Of a DNA stretch of 64,000 bases, positions 46,512 to 58,373 are shown in pieces. The notes under the pieces were generated by a model. It did no database searches. It was given only the letters and a program-made list of their open reading frames with translations, and had not been told where the DNA came from. Location of the stretch: contig JAQUAX010000007.1 in NCBI GenBank assembly GCA_028687035.1, positions 96,549-160,548 on the forward strand, given 5' to 3'. Made by a program: the position numbers and the translations under genes. Each line of letters begins with the position of its first letter. Positions within the stretch are counted from its first letter, which is position 1. The DNA comes from Dechloromonas sp. (lineage in GTDB: Bacteria > Pseudomonadota > Gammaproteobacteria > Burkholderiales > Rhodocyclaceae).

Positions 46512-47825
46512 ATGAAAAAACACCTGTTCGCCACGCTGCCGCTGTTCGCCGCCTGCGTTGCCGTCCCCGCGCTGGCCGCCACCGAGGCCGACGTCGAGAA
46601 TTCCTTCAACCCCTACAAGTCCGGCATGCCGTCCTTCCCCGGCCTGACCCCGGGCATGACGATCAACAAGGCGAACGTCGAGCAGTTCAAGGACGTGCTG
46701 GGCGCCGGCGTCTATCGCCTGATCAAGGAAGGCCAGTTCGAAATGAAGGTCGGCGCGACGACGCAGTTCGCCATCAGCAAGGCCTACGTCGATGCGACCA
46801 AGGCCAACCTGAACAAGGCCAAGCTCGGCGCCAAGCCGGGCGAACTGACCGGCTACGTCGCCGGCCGCCCCTTCCCTGAGGAGCCGGACGTCAAGGATCC
46901 GCGCGCCGGCGAGAAGCTTGCGTGGAACTACAAGTACGGCGTCAACTGGGGCGACGGAGCGATCATTTCGCCGTTCTACTGGAAGTACAAGAACATGCAG
47001 TCGGGTCAGGTCGAGAAGACGATCAAGTACGACTTCCACTTCCTGAACTTCATGCACCGCACCAAGGATGCGCCGGTGCCGGAAATCACGCCGAACCCGT
47101 CGGGCATCTTCCGCGCGATCTACGTGAAGGCGCACGAGCCGGCCGACCTGAAGAACACCCAGCTGCTGATCCAGCGCTTCGAGGACGACAACAAGCTCGA
47201 CGACGCCTACCTCTACCTCGGCTTCCAGCGCCGCGTGCGCCGCCTGGCCCAGGGCCAGGCGACCGACGCCTTCCTCGGCTCCGACCTGATGATCGAGGAC
47301 TTCGAGGGCTACAACGGCCGCGTTTCCGACATGAAGTGGACCTTCAAGGGCACGAAGAACGTCATGCTGCCGATGTGGAACCACAACGAACTGAAGCTGG
47401 CTTCCGACATGCCGGCCGAGGCCGACGGCTTCAAGTACGTCGATTTCGGCGGCCAGGGCAAGTGCTTCCACGAAGGCACCTGGCAGCTGCGCAAGGTCTA
47501 TGTGCTGGAGGCCGCCCCGGTCAACACCAACCACCCGGTCAGCAAGCGCGTGTTCTACATGGACGCCCAGATCGGCAACCTGAACGGCGCCAACGAGATC
47601 TACGACCGCAAGGGCGAACTGTGGAAGGTGTTCATGGTCGGCAAGTCGCACGCCGACCACCACCTGCCGATCAACAAGGGTGCCGGCATCGGTGTCGACG
47701 ATGCCTTCTCGATGGTCGACCTGCAGTCCCGGCATTGCACGACCGGCCAGTTCAAGGGCCAGGTCGATCCGAAGAAGAATCCGCCGGGATTGTTCCAGGT
47801 GCAGAACCTGCGCGGCGGCGACTGA
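46512..47825 (+). CDS. DUF1329 periplasmic protein
   Basis: A 437-residue exported protein (signal peptide MKKHLFATLPLFAACVAVPA). The body matches DUF1329, which has a LolA/LolB-like lipid-carrier fold: LNFMHRTKDAPVPEI, QRRVRRLAQGQ, and WNHNELKLASDMPAE. It is almost always encoded beside a DUF1302 gene, as here (22 bases). A role in carrying a hydrophobic substrate across the periplasm is inferred. Confidence 0.88.
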   Translation: MKKHLFATLPLFAACVAVPALAATEADVENSFNPYKSGMPSFPGLTPGMTINKANVEQFKDVLGAGVYRLIKEGQFEMKVGATTQFAISKAYVDATKANLNKAKLGAKPGELTGYVAGRPFPEEPDVKDPRAGEKLAWNYKYGVNWGDGAIISPFYWKYKNMQSGQVEKTIKYDFHFLNFMHRTKDAPVPEITPNPSGIFRAIYVKAHEPADLKNTQLLIQRFEDDNKLDDAYLYLGFQRRVRRLAQGQATDAFLGSDLMIEDFEGYNGRVSDMKWTFKGTKNVMLPMWNHNELKLASDMPAEADGFKYVDFGGQGKCFHEGTWQLRKVYVLEAAPVNTNHPVSKRVFYMDAQIGNLNGANEIYDRKGELWKVFMVGKSHADHHLPINKGAGIGVDDAFSMVDLQSRHCTTGQFKGQVDPKKNPPGLFQVQNLRGGD

Positions 47826-47903
47826 TTTCTTTCCTGCACCCTGACGGGTGTCTCTGCGGGCGAACGTCCGGCGCTCCGAGCCGGACTGATTCGCCGTCCT
47901 TTA

Positions 47904-47932
47904 CGGGGGGCCGCGTGCCCCCCGCTTTTTTT
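47904..47932 (+). terminator. Rho-independent terminator after the DUF1329 gene
   Basis: CGGGGGGC pairs with GCCCCCCG around CGCGT, followed by C and seven T residues. It ends the exporter operon and separates it from the PhnD-like gene. Confidence 0.9.
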
Positions 47933-48034
47933 GCCGTCGCGCCGTCTGGACAAGCGGCCGGGCCGGGCACAGAATTGGCCGTCGGCAGGGCGTCCGCCGT
48001 GCCGGTCGCGGTCAACGTTGTCGGAGCGAGCAAA

Positions 48035-48871
48035 ATGGCCCATCCGGAATTCGCAAACCTGCGGCGCGCCCTGTTGCTGGCCGCCTGCATGCTGTTCGCC
48101 GCCCTGCCGGTGCGCGGCGAAACCATATACACCTTCTCCGTGGTCCCGCAGTTCGAGCGGCGGGTGCTGTTCGGCATCTGGCAGCCCATCGTCGATGAAC
48201 TGGAAAAACGGACCGGCGCCCGTTTCCAGCTGACCACCTCGCTGTCGGTCAGCGACTACGAACGGGACGTCCATCGCGGCGTGTACGACTTCATCTACGT
48301 CAATCCCTACGTGATGCCCAACATCGAGGAGCAGCCGGGCTACGTGCCGCTGATCCGCGACGGCAAGCCGCTGCGCGGCATCCTGGTCGTCCGCAAGGAC
48401 AGCCCGGTCCGCAAGGTCGAGGAACTCCAGGGCAAGACGCTGGCCGTCCCGTCGATGTCGGCGCTCGGCGCCAGCCTGCTGCTGCGGGCCGAGCTCGACC
48501 GCCAGTACAAGGTCAAGACCCAGGTCGTGCTGGCCAAGACGCACAGCTCCGTGTTCCTGCACGTCGTCAACGGTTTCGCCGATGCCGGCGGCTCGGTGCA
48601 GAAGGCCTTGTCCGAACAGGATCAGCGCGTCCGCGACGCGTTGCGCGTGCTGTACCAGACCAGCGAGGTGCCGTCGCATCCGCTGGCCGCCCATCAGCGG
48701 GTCCCGGCGGCGCTGCGGGAGCAGGTGCGCAAGGCCTTCCTCGACCTGTCGGCGACGCCGCAGGGCCGCGAACTGCTCGGCAAGATCCCGATGCAGGAAG
48801 CCGTCGCGGCGAGCAGCGAGGATTACCGGCCGCTGCGGGCGCTGAAGCTGGAAAGCTACCTGCAGCCCTGA
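48035..48871 (+). CDS. Orphan PhnD-like periplasmic binding protein
   Basis: A 278-residue protein with a signal peptide (cleavage near LPVRGE). The body is of the phosphate/phosphonate binding (PhnD) type: FSVVPQFERRVLFGIWQPI, a DYERDVHRGVYDFIYVNPYV segment, and LQGKTLAVPSMSALGASLL. No ABC permease or ATPase is nearby. Such orphans often work as sensor subunits or bind other anions. It lies 100 bases after a terminator, so it is probably its own unit. Confidence 0.82.
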   Translation: MAHPEFANLRRALLLAACMLFAALPVRGETIYTFSVVPQFERRVLFGIWQPIVDELEKRTGARFQLTTSLSVSDYERDVHRGVYDFIYVNPYVMPNIEEQPGYVPLIRDGKPLRGILVVRKDSPVRKVEELQGKTLAVPSMSALGASLLLRAELDRQYKVKTQVVLAKTHSSVFLHVVNGFADAGGSVQKALSEQDQRVRDALRVLYQTSEVPSHPLAAHQRVPAALREQVRKAFLDLSATPQGRELLGKIPMQEAVAASSEDYRPLRALKLESYLQP

Positions 48872-48895
48872 GCCGCCCGACATATCGGCGACGGG

Positions 48896-48926
48896 AAATG
48901 AAAACGGGGAGGCATGGCCTCCCCGT
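48896..48926 (-). terminator. Rho-independent terminator of sodB
   Basis: ACGGGGAGGC and GCCTCCCCGT form a 10-bp stem around ATG at 48904-48926. On the minus strand it is followed by TTTTCATTT. It stands between two convergent genes, 36 bases after the sodB stop, and could act for sodB. Confidence 0.8.
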
Positions 48927-48961
48927 CCTGTTGTGGCGGTCGCCCGTGGGCGATGCCCCGA

Positions 48962-49546
48962 TCAGGCGAAGTTGGCTTCGACGAAGGACCAGTTCACCAG
49001 GTTGTTCAGGAAGGTCTCGACGAACTTCGGGCGCAGGTTGCGGTAGTCGATGTAGTAGGCGTGTTCCCAGACGTCGACGCAGAGCAGCGCCTTGTCGCCG
49101 GTGGTCAGCGGGGTGCCGGCGGCGCCCATGTTGACGATGTCGACGGAGCCGTCGGCCTTCTTGACCAGCCAGGTCCAGCCGGAACCGAAGTTGCCGACCG
49201 CGGAAGTCTGGAAGGCGGCCTTGAAGGCGTCGAAGGAACCCCACTTGGCGTCGATCGCCGCGGCCAGCGCGCCGGTCGGGGCGCCGCCGCCGTTCGGCTT
49301 CATGCAGTTCCAGAAGAAGCTGTGGTTCCAGACCTGGGCCGCGTTGTTGTAAACGCCGCCGGCCGGGGCCTTCTTGACGATGGCTTCGAGGTCGAGGTTT
49401 TCGTATTCGGTGCCCTTGATCAGGTTGTTCAGGTTGGTGACGTAGGCCTGATGGTGCTTGCTGTAGTGGTAGTCGAAGGTCTCGGCCGACATGTGCGGGG
49501 CGAGGGCGTCCTTGGCGTACGGCAGGGCGGGCAGTTGGTGTTCCAT
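48962..49546 (-). CDS. sodB: Superoxide dismutase (Fe)
   Basis: A 194-residue SodB that converts superoxide to oxygen and hydrogen peroxide. Metal ligands are H27, H75, D158 and H162. The [11 protein letters not shown] segment with its Gln marks the iron type rather than manganese. No signal peptide, so cytoplasmic. Single gene with its own terminator. Confidence 0.96.
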   Translation of the reverse strand: MEHQLPALPYAKDALAPHMSAETFDYHYSKHHQAYVTNLNNLIKGTEYENLDLEAIVKKAPAGGVYNNAAQVWNHSFFWNCMKPNGGGAPTGALAAAIDAKWGSFDAFKAAFQTSAVGNFGSGWTWLVKKADGSVDIVNMGAAGTPLTTGDKALLCVDVWEHAYYIDYRNLRPKFVETFLNNLVNWSFVEANFA

Positions 49547-49585
49547 TGTGTTCTCCGTTGTTGATTGGGGGGTGAAACGAAAATT

Positions 49586-50938
49586 CTAGTCAGCTTCCGG
49601 GGGCGCGACAACCTGAATGACGCTGGCCTGCGCGGCGCCCCGAGCGAAGCTCAGTTGCAGCGCATCGCCGGGGGCGAGCCGGTCGGCGTCGCGCACCGCA
49701 CGGCCGTCCGGGCCGAAGGCGATCGCATAGCCGCGGGCGAGCACCGCGTGCGGGTTGAGCTGGCTCAGACCGGCGGCCAGCGCATTTAGTTTCGTCCGGC
49801 GCTCCGAAAGGTCCCAGCGGGTCTGCCGGGACAGCCGGTGATGCAGGTGGGCGAGGGCTTCGGCGAGGGCGGCCGGACGCGGGCGGGCGCCGCCCAGGCG
49901 GCGATCCAGCGCGTCGAGCCGGGTTGCCAGCACGTCGTGCCGCCGGGTCAGCGCATCGCGCAGCCGGCGGGCCAGTTCCTCCGTGTCGCGTCGCCGCTGG
50001 CGCAGGCGCTCGGCCGGGTGCAGCAGGCGGGCGGCCAGGCCGTCCAGGCGCTGGGTCCGGTCGGCGATCTGGCGCTCGCAGCGGCGGCCGAGCTGGCGCC
50101 CGAGTTCGGCGAGCCGGGCGAGCAGCGCGGTGCGGTCCGGGCTGAGCAGCTCGGCGGCGGCGGTCGGCGTCGGCGCGCGCAGGTCGGCGGCGAAATCGGC
50201 GATCGTGAAGTCGGTTTCGTGGCCGACGCCGCTGATCACCGGGATCGCGCTGGCGCGGATGGCGCGGGCGACGCATTCCTCGTTGAAGGCCCACAGGTCC
50301 TCGATGCTGCCGCCGCCGCGGCACAGGATGACCGCGTCGGCGTCGCTGCCGCCGGCATCGGCCAGCGCCGCGGCGATGCGCGGGCCGGCGCCGTCGCCCT
50401 GGACCGGCGTCGGGTACAGCGTGATGCGCAGGTGCGGGGCGCGCCGGTGCAGGGTGCTCAGCACGTCGCGCAGGGCCGCCGCCTGCAGGCTGGTGACGAT
50501 CGCGACATGGCGGGGAAAGGAAGGCAGCGGCCGCTTGCGGTCGACGGCGAACAGGCCCTCGTTTTCCAGCCGTGCCTTGAGGCGCAGGAAGCGTTCGAAC
50601 AGGTCGCCCTGGCCGGCCCGGCGGACCGTTTCGACGCCGAGCTGGAATTCTCCGCGCGGCTCGTAGAAGCTGACCTGGGCGCGGACCTCGACCTGCTGGC
50701 CGTTCTCGAGGCGCCAGCCGAGCAGCTGGGCACGGCTGCGCCACATCACGCAGCGGACCTGGGCAGCGGCGTCCTTCAGCGAGAAATAGACGTGCCCGGA
50801 CGCTGCATAGGTCAGGTTGGAGATTTCGCCACCGACCCAGTTCAACGGGAAGGCGGTTTCGAGACAGTCGCGGACCAGGCGGTTCAGACCGGAAACACTG
50901 AGCACGGAGGCGCCGTCGGCGGGAGGAGATTTGAACAT
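49586..50938 (-). CDS. xseA: Exodeoxyribonuclease VII large subunit
   Basis: A 450-residue XseA. The N-terminal OB domain (residues 15-110; VGGEISNLTYAASGHVYFSL) is followed by the catalytic domain (VAIVTSLQAAALRDVL, ILCRGGGSIEDLWAFNEE, SGVGHETDFTIADF) and a long coiled coil. With XseB it degrades single-stranded DNA from both ends. xseB is not seen nearby. Confidence 0.96.
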   Translation of the reverse strand: MFKSPPADGASVLSVSGLNRLVRDCLETAFPLNWVGGEISNLTYAASGHVYFSLKDAAAQVRCVMWRSRAQLLGWRLENGQQVEVRAQVSFYEPRGEFQLGVETVRRAGQGDLFERFLRLKARLENEGLFAVDRKRPLPSFPRHVAIVTSLQAAALRDVLSTLHRRAPHLRITLYPTPVQGDGAGPRIAAALADAGGSDADAVILCRGGGSIEDLWAFNEECVARAIRASAIPVISGVGHETDFTIADFAADLRAPTPTAAAELLSPDRTALLARLAELGRQLGRRCERQIADRTQRLDGLAARLLHPAERLRQRRRDTEELARRLRDALTRRHDVLATRLDALDRRLGGARPRPAALAEALAHLHHRLSRQTRWDLSERRTKLNALAAGLSQLNPHAVLARGYAIAFGPDGRAVRDADRLAPGDALQLSFARGAAQASVIQVVAPPEAD

Positions 50939-51222
50939 CCGCGCATTGTAAACGCCCGGCTTTCGCGCCGGTGCTGGTTGACACCGGGGAATTTTTACAA
51001 GTCATTGATTTTTAACGATCTAATCTCTATGCCTCGTTTTTTGGCAGAGCAGGAAAAATCCTTTGCCGGGCAGGGTTTAGCGCGTTTGATGACATTTCTT
51101 TCACAGACTTATCCACAGCTTTTGGGGATAAGCGGCGCAAACCGCGACAATCCGTCGCACTTGCGGGGGGCGCAGGGGGAGGGCAGAATTGCGGACCACT
51201 GTTCCAACAAGGAATTCGAAAC

Positions 51223-51828
51223 GTGTTTGCTATCGTTCAGGCCGCCGGCTGGCCCATCTGGCCATTGCTTCTGGCATCGGTCATCTCCCTGGCGCTGATC
51301 ATCGAGCGTCTGGTTGCCCTGCGGCGCAGCAAGGTCGTGCCTTCCGGTCTGCTCCAGCGCGCGGTCGGCGAATTCCGGCGCGGCGCCAACAACGACCGCC
51401 TGCTCGAGGACCTGGAACAGCATTCGCCGCTCGGCCGCGTGCTGGCGGCCGGCCTGCGCAATGTCGGCAACTCGCGCGAGATCATGAAGGAATCGATCGA
51501 GGAAGCCGGCGGTGCCGTGGCCCACGAACTGAGCCGCTACCTGACGACGCTCGGCACGATCGCCTCGATCAGCCCGCTGATGGGCCTGTTCGGCACCGTC
51601 GTCGGGATGATCGAGATCTTCGGCTCGCAGGGGCCGACCGGGAGCAACCCGCAGCAGCTCGCGCACGGTATCTCGATCGCGCTGTACAACACGGGCTTCG
51701 GCATCTTCATCGCGATTCCGAGCCTGATCTTCTGGCGCCATTTCCGCGCGCTGGTCGATGGTTTCGTCGTCGAGATGGAGCAGCAGGCGGTGCGCCTCGT
51801 CGAATACATGCACGGCGACCGGAAGTAA
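51223..51828 (+). CDS. exbB: ExbB/TolQ-family proton channel
   Basis: A 201-residue membrane protein with three helices (about 9-30, 105-125, 150-175). The family segment LGTIASISPLMGLFGTVVGMIEIF is present. It starts with GTG, about 10 bases after AAGGA. With ExbD it uses the proton gradient to energise TonB or Tol. No tonB gene is present, so the partner is unknown. Confidence 0.93.
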   Translation: MFAIVQAAGWPIWPLLLASVISLALIIERLVALRRSKVVPSGLLQRAVGEFRRGANNDRLLEDLEQHSPLGRVLAAGLRNVGNSREIMKESIEEAGGAVAHELSRYLTTLGTIASISPLMGLFGTVVGMIEIFGSQGPTGSNPQQLAHGISIALYNTGFGIFIAIPSLIFWRHFRALVDGFVVEMEQQAVRLVEYMHGDRK

Positions 51829-51831
51829 GCC

Positions 51832-52248
51832 ATGAACTTCCAGCGCGGGCGCGGCCGTGAAGAGCCGGAAATCAACCTGGTGCCGATGATCGACGTGCTG
51901 CTGGTCATCATCATCTTCCTGATGCTGACGACCACCTACTCGAAGTTCTCCGGCCTCGAGATCAACCTGCCGACCGCCGATTCCAGCAAGCAGGCGGAAC
52001 AGCCGAACGAGGTCGATGTCGCCGTGACGTCGAACGGCCAGATCCTGATCAACAAGTCGCCGCTGGCGGCCAGCAACGTCGCCGCCATCGCCGACGGGCT
52101 GAAGCGGGCCGCCGGCGGTCGCGCCGACCCGGTGATCGTCATCAACGCCGACGCCAAGGCCACCCACCAGAGCGTCGTCGATGTGATGCAGGCGGCACAG
52201 ACGGCGGGTTACCCGCACATTTCCTTCGCGACGCAAGCGCCGCGCTGA
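51832..52248 (+). CDS. exbD: ExbD/TolR-family protein
   Basis: A 138-residue protein with one helix near residues 19-40 containing the proton-carrying Asp in LVPMIDVLLVIIIFLMLTT, and a periplasmic domain ending NADAKATHQSVVDVMQAAQ. It follows exbB by three bases and overlaps lpxK by TGATG, an exbBD-lpxK arrangement common in betaproteobacteria. Confidence 0.94.
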   Translation: MNFQRGRGREEPEINLVPMIDVLLVIIIFLMLTTTYSKFSGLEINLPTADSSKQAEQPNEVDVAVTSNGQILINKSPLAASNVAAIADGLKRAAGGRADPVIVINADAKATHQSVVDVMQAAQTAGYPHISFATQAPR

Positions 52249-53243
52249 TGCGGGACTGGCTGCAGCGCCAGTGGTTCGAACGACGCCGGCTTTCGCCGGC
52301 GTTGTGGCTTCTGCTGCCGCTGAACGGGCTGTTCGTGCTCGGCGCCTGGCTGAAACGCCGGCTGGCCCGGCCGCAGCGCCTGCCGGTGCCGGTCGTCGTC
52401 GTCGGCAACATCACCGTCGGCGGCGCCGGCAAGACGCCGCTGACGCTGTGGCTGGCCTGTCAGCTGGCCGAAGCAGGGCGGCGCCCGGGCATCGTCAGCC
52501 GCGGCTACGGCGGTCAAAGCGACGCCCCGCGCGCGGTCGACCGCGACGCCCGGCCGGAAACGGTGGGCGACGAGCCCTTGCTGCTCGCCCGCCGTGCCGC
52601 CTGCCCGGTGTGGATCGGACGCGACCGCGCGGCGGCGGCCCGGGCCTTGCTCGCGGCGCACCCGGACATCGACGTGATCCTCTGCGACGACGGGTTGCAG
52701 CATTACCGGCTGGCCCGCGACGTCGAGCTCGCGGTATTCGACGGGCGCGGTGCCGGCAACGGCTGGCGCCTGCCGCTCGGCCCGCTGCGCGAACCGCTCG
52801 CCCGGCTGCGCAGCGTCGATGCGGTGGTCTGCAACGGGGAGCCCGATCCGCGGCTGCCGCGGTCGACGCCGCGTTTCGCCATGAAACTGCAGCCCGGGCG
52901 CTTCTGGCGCCTGGACGATCCGGCATCGACCTGTCCGGCCGGCGAACTGCGCGGCCAGCGCCTGTACGCGCTGGCCGGCATCGGCGATCCCGGACGCTTT
53001 TTCCGCACCCTCGAGGGGCTGGGGCTGGACTGCACGACCCGTCCTTTCCCGGACCACCATGCCTACACGCCGGCCGACCTCGCCTTCGCGGCCGACGGCG
53101 TGCTGCTGATGACCGAGAAGGATGCAGTAAAATGCGCCGGTCTGACGGCGGGCGAGACCTGGGTGCTGCCCGTCGAGGCCGGCCTGTCGCCGGCCCTCAT
53201 CGAACTCGTTTTGGAGAAAATCCGTGGACGCAAGGCTGCTTGA
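52248..53243 (+). CDS. lpxK: Tetraacyldisaccharide 4'-kinase
   Basis: A 331-residue inner-membrane kinase that phosphorylates the lipid A precursor. It has an N-terminal membrane anchor ([16 protein letters not shown]), the P-loop [15 protein letters not shown] (about 47-61) and the [14 protein letters not shown] motif. It overlaps exbD at its start and the Trm112-like gene at its end. Confidence 0.96.
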   Translation: MRDWLQRQWFERRRLSPALWLLLPLNGLFVLGAWLKRRLARPQRLPVPVVVVGNITVGGAGKTPLTLWLACQLAEAGRRPGIVSRGYGGQSDAPRAVDRDARPETVGDEPLLLARRAACPVWIGRDRAAAARALLAAHPDIDVILCDDGLQHYRLARDVELAVFDGRGAGNGWRLPLGPLREPLARLRSVDAVVCNGEPDPRLPRSTPRFAMKLQPGRFWRLDDPASTCPAGELRGQRLYALAGIGDPGRFFRTLEGLGLDCTTRPFPDHHAYTPADLAFAADGVLLMTEKDAVKCAGLTAGETWVLPVEAGLSPALIELVLEKIRGRKAA

Positions 53244-53400
53244 TATCCTCGTTTGCCCGATCTGCAAGGGCAACCTCGACTACCGCAAGGCTGACCGGGA
53301 GTTGGTCTGCAAGCCCTGCAAGCTGGCCTTCCCGGTCCGCGACGACATCCCCGTGATGCTCGAGGACGAAGCGCGTCCGCTCGGCCCGGACGAGCAGTGA
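53224..53400 (+). CDS. Trm112-like (UPF0434) small zinc protein
   Basis: A 58-residue protein, small but well supported. [20 protein letters not shown], with [19 protein letters not shown] following, contains two CxxC pairs of a Trm112-type zinc fold. The GTG start follows GGAGAAAATCC and overlaps the end of lpxK by 20 bases; the stop overlaps the start of kdsB. The lpxK-ycaR-kdsB order is conserved in many proteobacteria. Confidence 0.93.
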   Translation: MDARLLDILVCPICKGNLDYRKADRELVCKPCKLAFPVRDDIPVMLEDEARPLGPDEQ

Positions 53401-54185
53401 TGCCGCACCTGCCGTTCAAGGTCGTGATCCCGGCGCGCTACGCGTCGACGCGCCTGCCGGCCAAGCCGCTGCTCGACCTCGGCGGCAAGCCGATGGTCGT
53501 CCGCGTCGCCGAACGCGCCCGGCTGTCCGGCGCCGACGAGATCTGGGTCGCCACCGACCATCCGGAAGTCCGCGCCGCTGCCGAGGCGCACGAAGTCGCC
53601 GCGCTGATGACCCGGGCCGACCACGCCACCGGCACCGACCGCCTGGCCGAGGTCGTCGCGCTGCGCGGCTGGAGCAACGACACCATCATCGTCAATGTGC
53701 AGGGCGATGAGCCGCTGATCGAACCCGAGGTCATCGTGCAGACGGCGCGCCAGCTGGCTGCCAGCGGTGCCGACATCGCGACCGTCGCGCACCCGATCGC
53801 CGAGGCGGCCGACTTCTTCAATCCGAACGTCGTCAAGGTCGTCTGCCGCGCCGACGGCGACGCCGCGTATTTCTCGCGGGCGCCAGTGCCTTACGCGCGC
53901 GACCACTTCGCCCGCGAGGGCGGCGGCGAGTCGCTGCCGGCCGGCTTGCCGGCCTATCGTCACGTCGGGCTTTACGCCTACCGGGCCAGCTTCCTGAAGG
54001 CTTACGCCGGCCTTGCGCCGGCCCCGACCGAGCAGTTCGAATCGCTCGAGCAACTGCGTGCGCTGTGGCACGGCTACCGGATCAGCGTGGCGCTGATCGA
54101 CGCCGCGCCGGCCCCGGGCGTGGACACGCCGGAGGATGCCGAAAGGATGCGCAAACTGTTTGACCGGGCTGGCAATACCGAGTAA
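53400..54185 (+). CDS. kdsB: 3-Deoxy-manno-octulosonate cytidylyltransferase
   Basis: A 261-residue enzyme that activates KDO as CMP-KDO for lipopolysaccharide. Motifs are [34 protein letters not shown] and HVGLYAYR. The start is an ATG overlapping the previous stop codon; a GTG one codon earlier is possible. Confidence 0.97.
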   Translation: MPHLPFKVVIPARYASTRLPAKPLLDLGGKPMVVRVAERARLSGADEIWVATDHPEVRAAAEAHEVAALMTRADHATGTDRLAEVVALRGWSNDTIIVNVQGDEPLIEPEVIVQTARQLAASGADIATVAHPIAEAADFFNPNVVKVVCRADGDAAYFSRAPVPYARDHFAREGGGESLPAGLPAYRHVGLYAYRASFLKAYAGLAPAPTEQFESLEQLRALWHGYRISVALIDAAPAPGVDTPEDAERMRKLFDRAGNTE

Positions 54186-54914
<729 letters not shown>

Positions 54915-54924
54915 GGAGCGGGAA

Positions 54925-56184
54925 ATGACGGTGAAAAACGCCTTCTACGCACAGTCAGGGGGCGTCACCGCCGTCATCAATGCGACGGCGTGCGGCCTGA
55001 TCCAGGAAGCGCGCCGCCATCCCGAACGGATCGGCAAGGTCTATGCGGGGCGCGACGGCATCATCGGCGCGCTGACCGAGGACCTGATCGACACCAGCCT
55101 CGAAACCGACGAGGCCATTGCCCGCCTGCGCCACACGCCGGGCGGCGCCTTCGGTTCCTGCCGCTACAAGCTGAAGAGCCTGGACCAGCACCGTGCCCAG
55201 TACGAGCGCCTGATCGAGGTGTTCAGGGCGCACGACATCGGCTACTTCTTCTACAACGGCGGCAACGATTCGATGGACACCGCGTGGAAGGTGTCGCAGA
55301 TCGCCGAGACGATGGGCTACCCGGTCGTCTGCGTCGGCGTCCCGAAGACCGTCGACAACGATCTGCCGCTGACCGATTGCTGCCCCGGTTTCGGTTCGGT
55401 CGCCAAGTACGTCGCGACCTCGATCCGCGAGGCCGGCTACGACGTCGCGTCGATGGCGCGCACGTCGACGAAAATCTTCGTCCTCGAGGTCATGGGTCGC
55501 CACGCCGGCTGGATCACCGCCGCCTGCGGGCTGGCCGCCGAGCAGGCCAGCGAACCGCCGCACATCCTGCTGTTCCCGGAAGTGCCGTTCGATCCCGAGC
55601 GTTTCCTGGCCCGCGTCGACGAGTGCGTCAAACAATACGGCTACTGCACGGTCGCCGTTTCCGAGGGGCTGTCGGATGCCGACGGCAAGCTGATCGCCGA
55701 ATCCGGCACCAAGGATGCGTTCGGCCATTCGCAGCTGGGCGGCGTCGGCCAGGTCGTCGCGCAGCTGATCAAGGACCGTCTGGGCTACAAGTACCACTGG
55801 GCGCTCGCCGACTACCTGCAGCGTTCGGCCCGCCACCTGGCGTCGCGGACCGATGTCGAGCAGGCCTACGCGCTCGGCGTCGCCGCGGTCGACCTTGCCC
55901 TGCAGGGCAAAAACGCCGTGATGGCCACCGTCCGTCGGCTGGCCGATGCGCCTTACCGCTGGGAAATCGGCGAGGCGCCGCTGGCCGAGATCGCCAATGT
56001 CGAGCGCAAGATGCCGCAAGAGTTCATCACCGCCGACGGTTTCCACATCACCGATGCCTGCCGCACCTACCTGCAGCCGCTGATCGAGGGCGAGGAGCCG
56101 CCGCCTTTCCGCAACGGCCTGCCCGACTACGTTCGCCTGAAGAACGTCGCGGTGCCCAGGAAGCTGGAGGATTTCGCAGTCTGA
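54925..56184 (+). CDS. pfp: Pyrophosphate-dependent 6-phosphofructokinase
   Basis: A 419-residue PFK of the PPi type. The N-terminal YAQSGGVTAVINATA lies where ATP-PFKs have GG-D. GGNDSMDT near 112-119 and PKTVDNDLP near 144-152 mark the phosphofructokinase core, and VMGRHAGW follows. The Asp/Lys pattern of the PPi-using group is suggested by PKTVDND. It is reversible and uses PPi instead of ATP. It directly precedes the membrane pyrophosphatase gene. Confidence 0.92.
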   Translation: MTVKNAFYAQSGGVTAVINATACGLIQEARRHPERIGKVYAGRDGIIGALTEDLIDTSLETDEAIARLRHTPGGAFGSCRYKLKSLDQHRAQYERLIEVFRAHDIGYFFYNGGNDSMDTAWKVSQIAETMGYPVVCVGVPKTVDNDLPLTDCCPGFGSVAKYVATSIREAGYDVASMARTSTKIFVLEVMGRHAGWITAACGLAAEQASEPPHILLFPEVPFDPERFLARVDECVKQYGYCTVAVSEGLSDADGKLIAESGTKDAFGHSQLGGVGQVVAQLIKDRLGYKYHWALADYLQRSARHLASRTDVEQAYALGVAAVDLALQGKNAVMATVRRLADAPYRWEIGEAPLAEIANVERKMPQEFITADGFHITDACRTYLQPLIEGEEPPPFRNGLPDYVRLKNVAVPRKLEDFAV

Positions 56185-56213
56185 TTTTTCTGTCGTTCAC
56201 TTAGGGGGGAGTA

Positions 56214-58268
<2,055 letters not shown>

Positions 58269-58284
58269 GTTTCGGCGCATTCAC

Positions 58285-58311
58285 AAAAAGGCGGCCGAGG
58301 CCGCCTTTTTT
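58285..58311 (+). terminator. Rho-independent terminator after hppA
   Basis: AAAAAGGCGGCC and GGCCGCCTTTTTT form a near-perfect stem with a two-base loop and T-run; it works in either direction. It closes the adk-pfp-hppA run before the secretion genes. Confidence 0.9.
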
Positions 58312-58373
58312 ACATTTGGGCGGACGACCCCCGGGCTGCTGCGGTAGAATCAGCACAGTATGTCGGGAGTGTC

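Noticed and set aside
44417..46609. Minus-strand frame opposite the DUF1302 gene
   Set aside because: No ribosome site or motif; antisense shadow of a well-supported outer-membrane protein gene.
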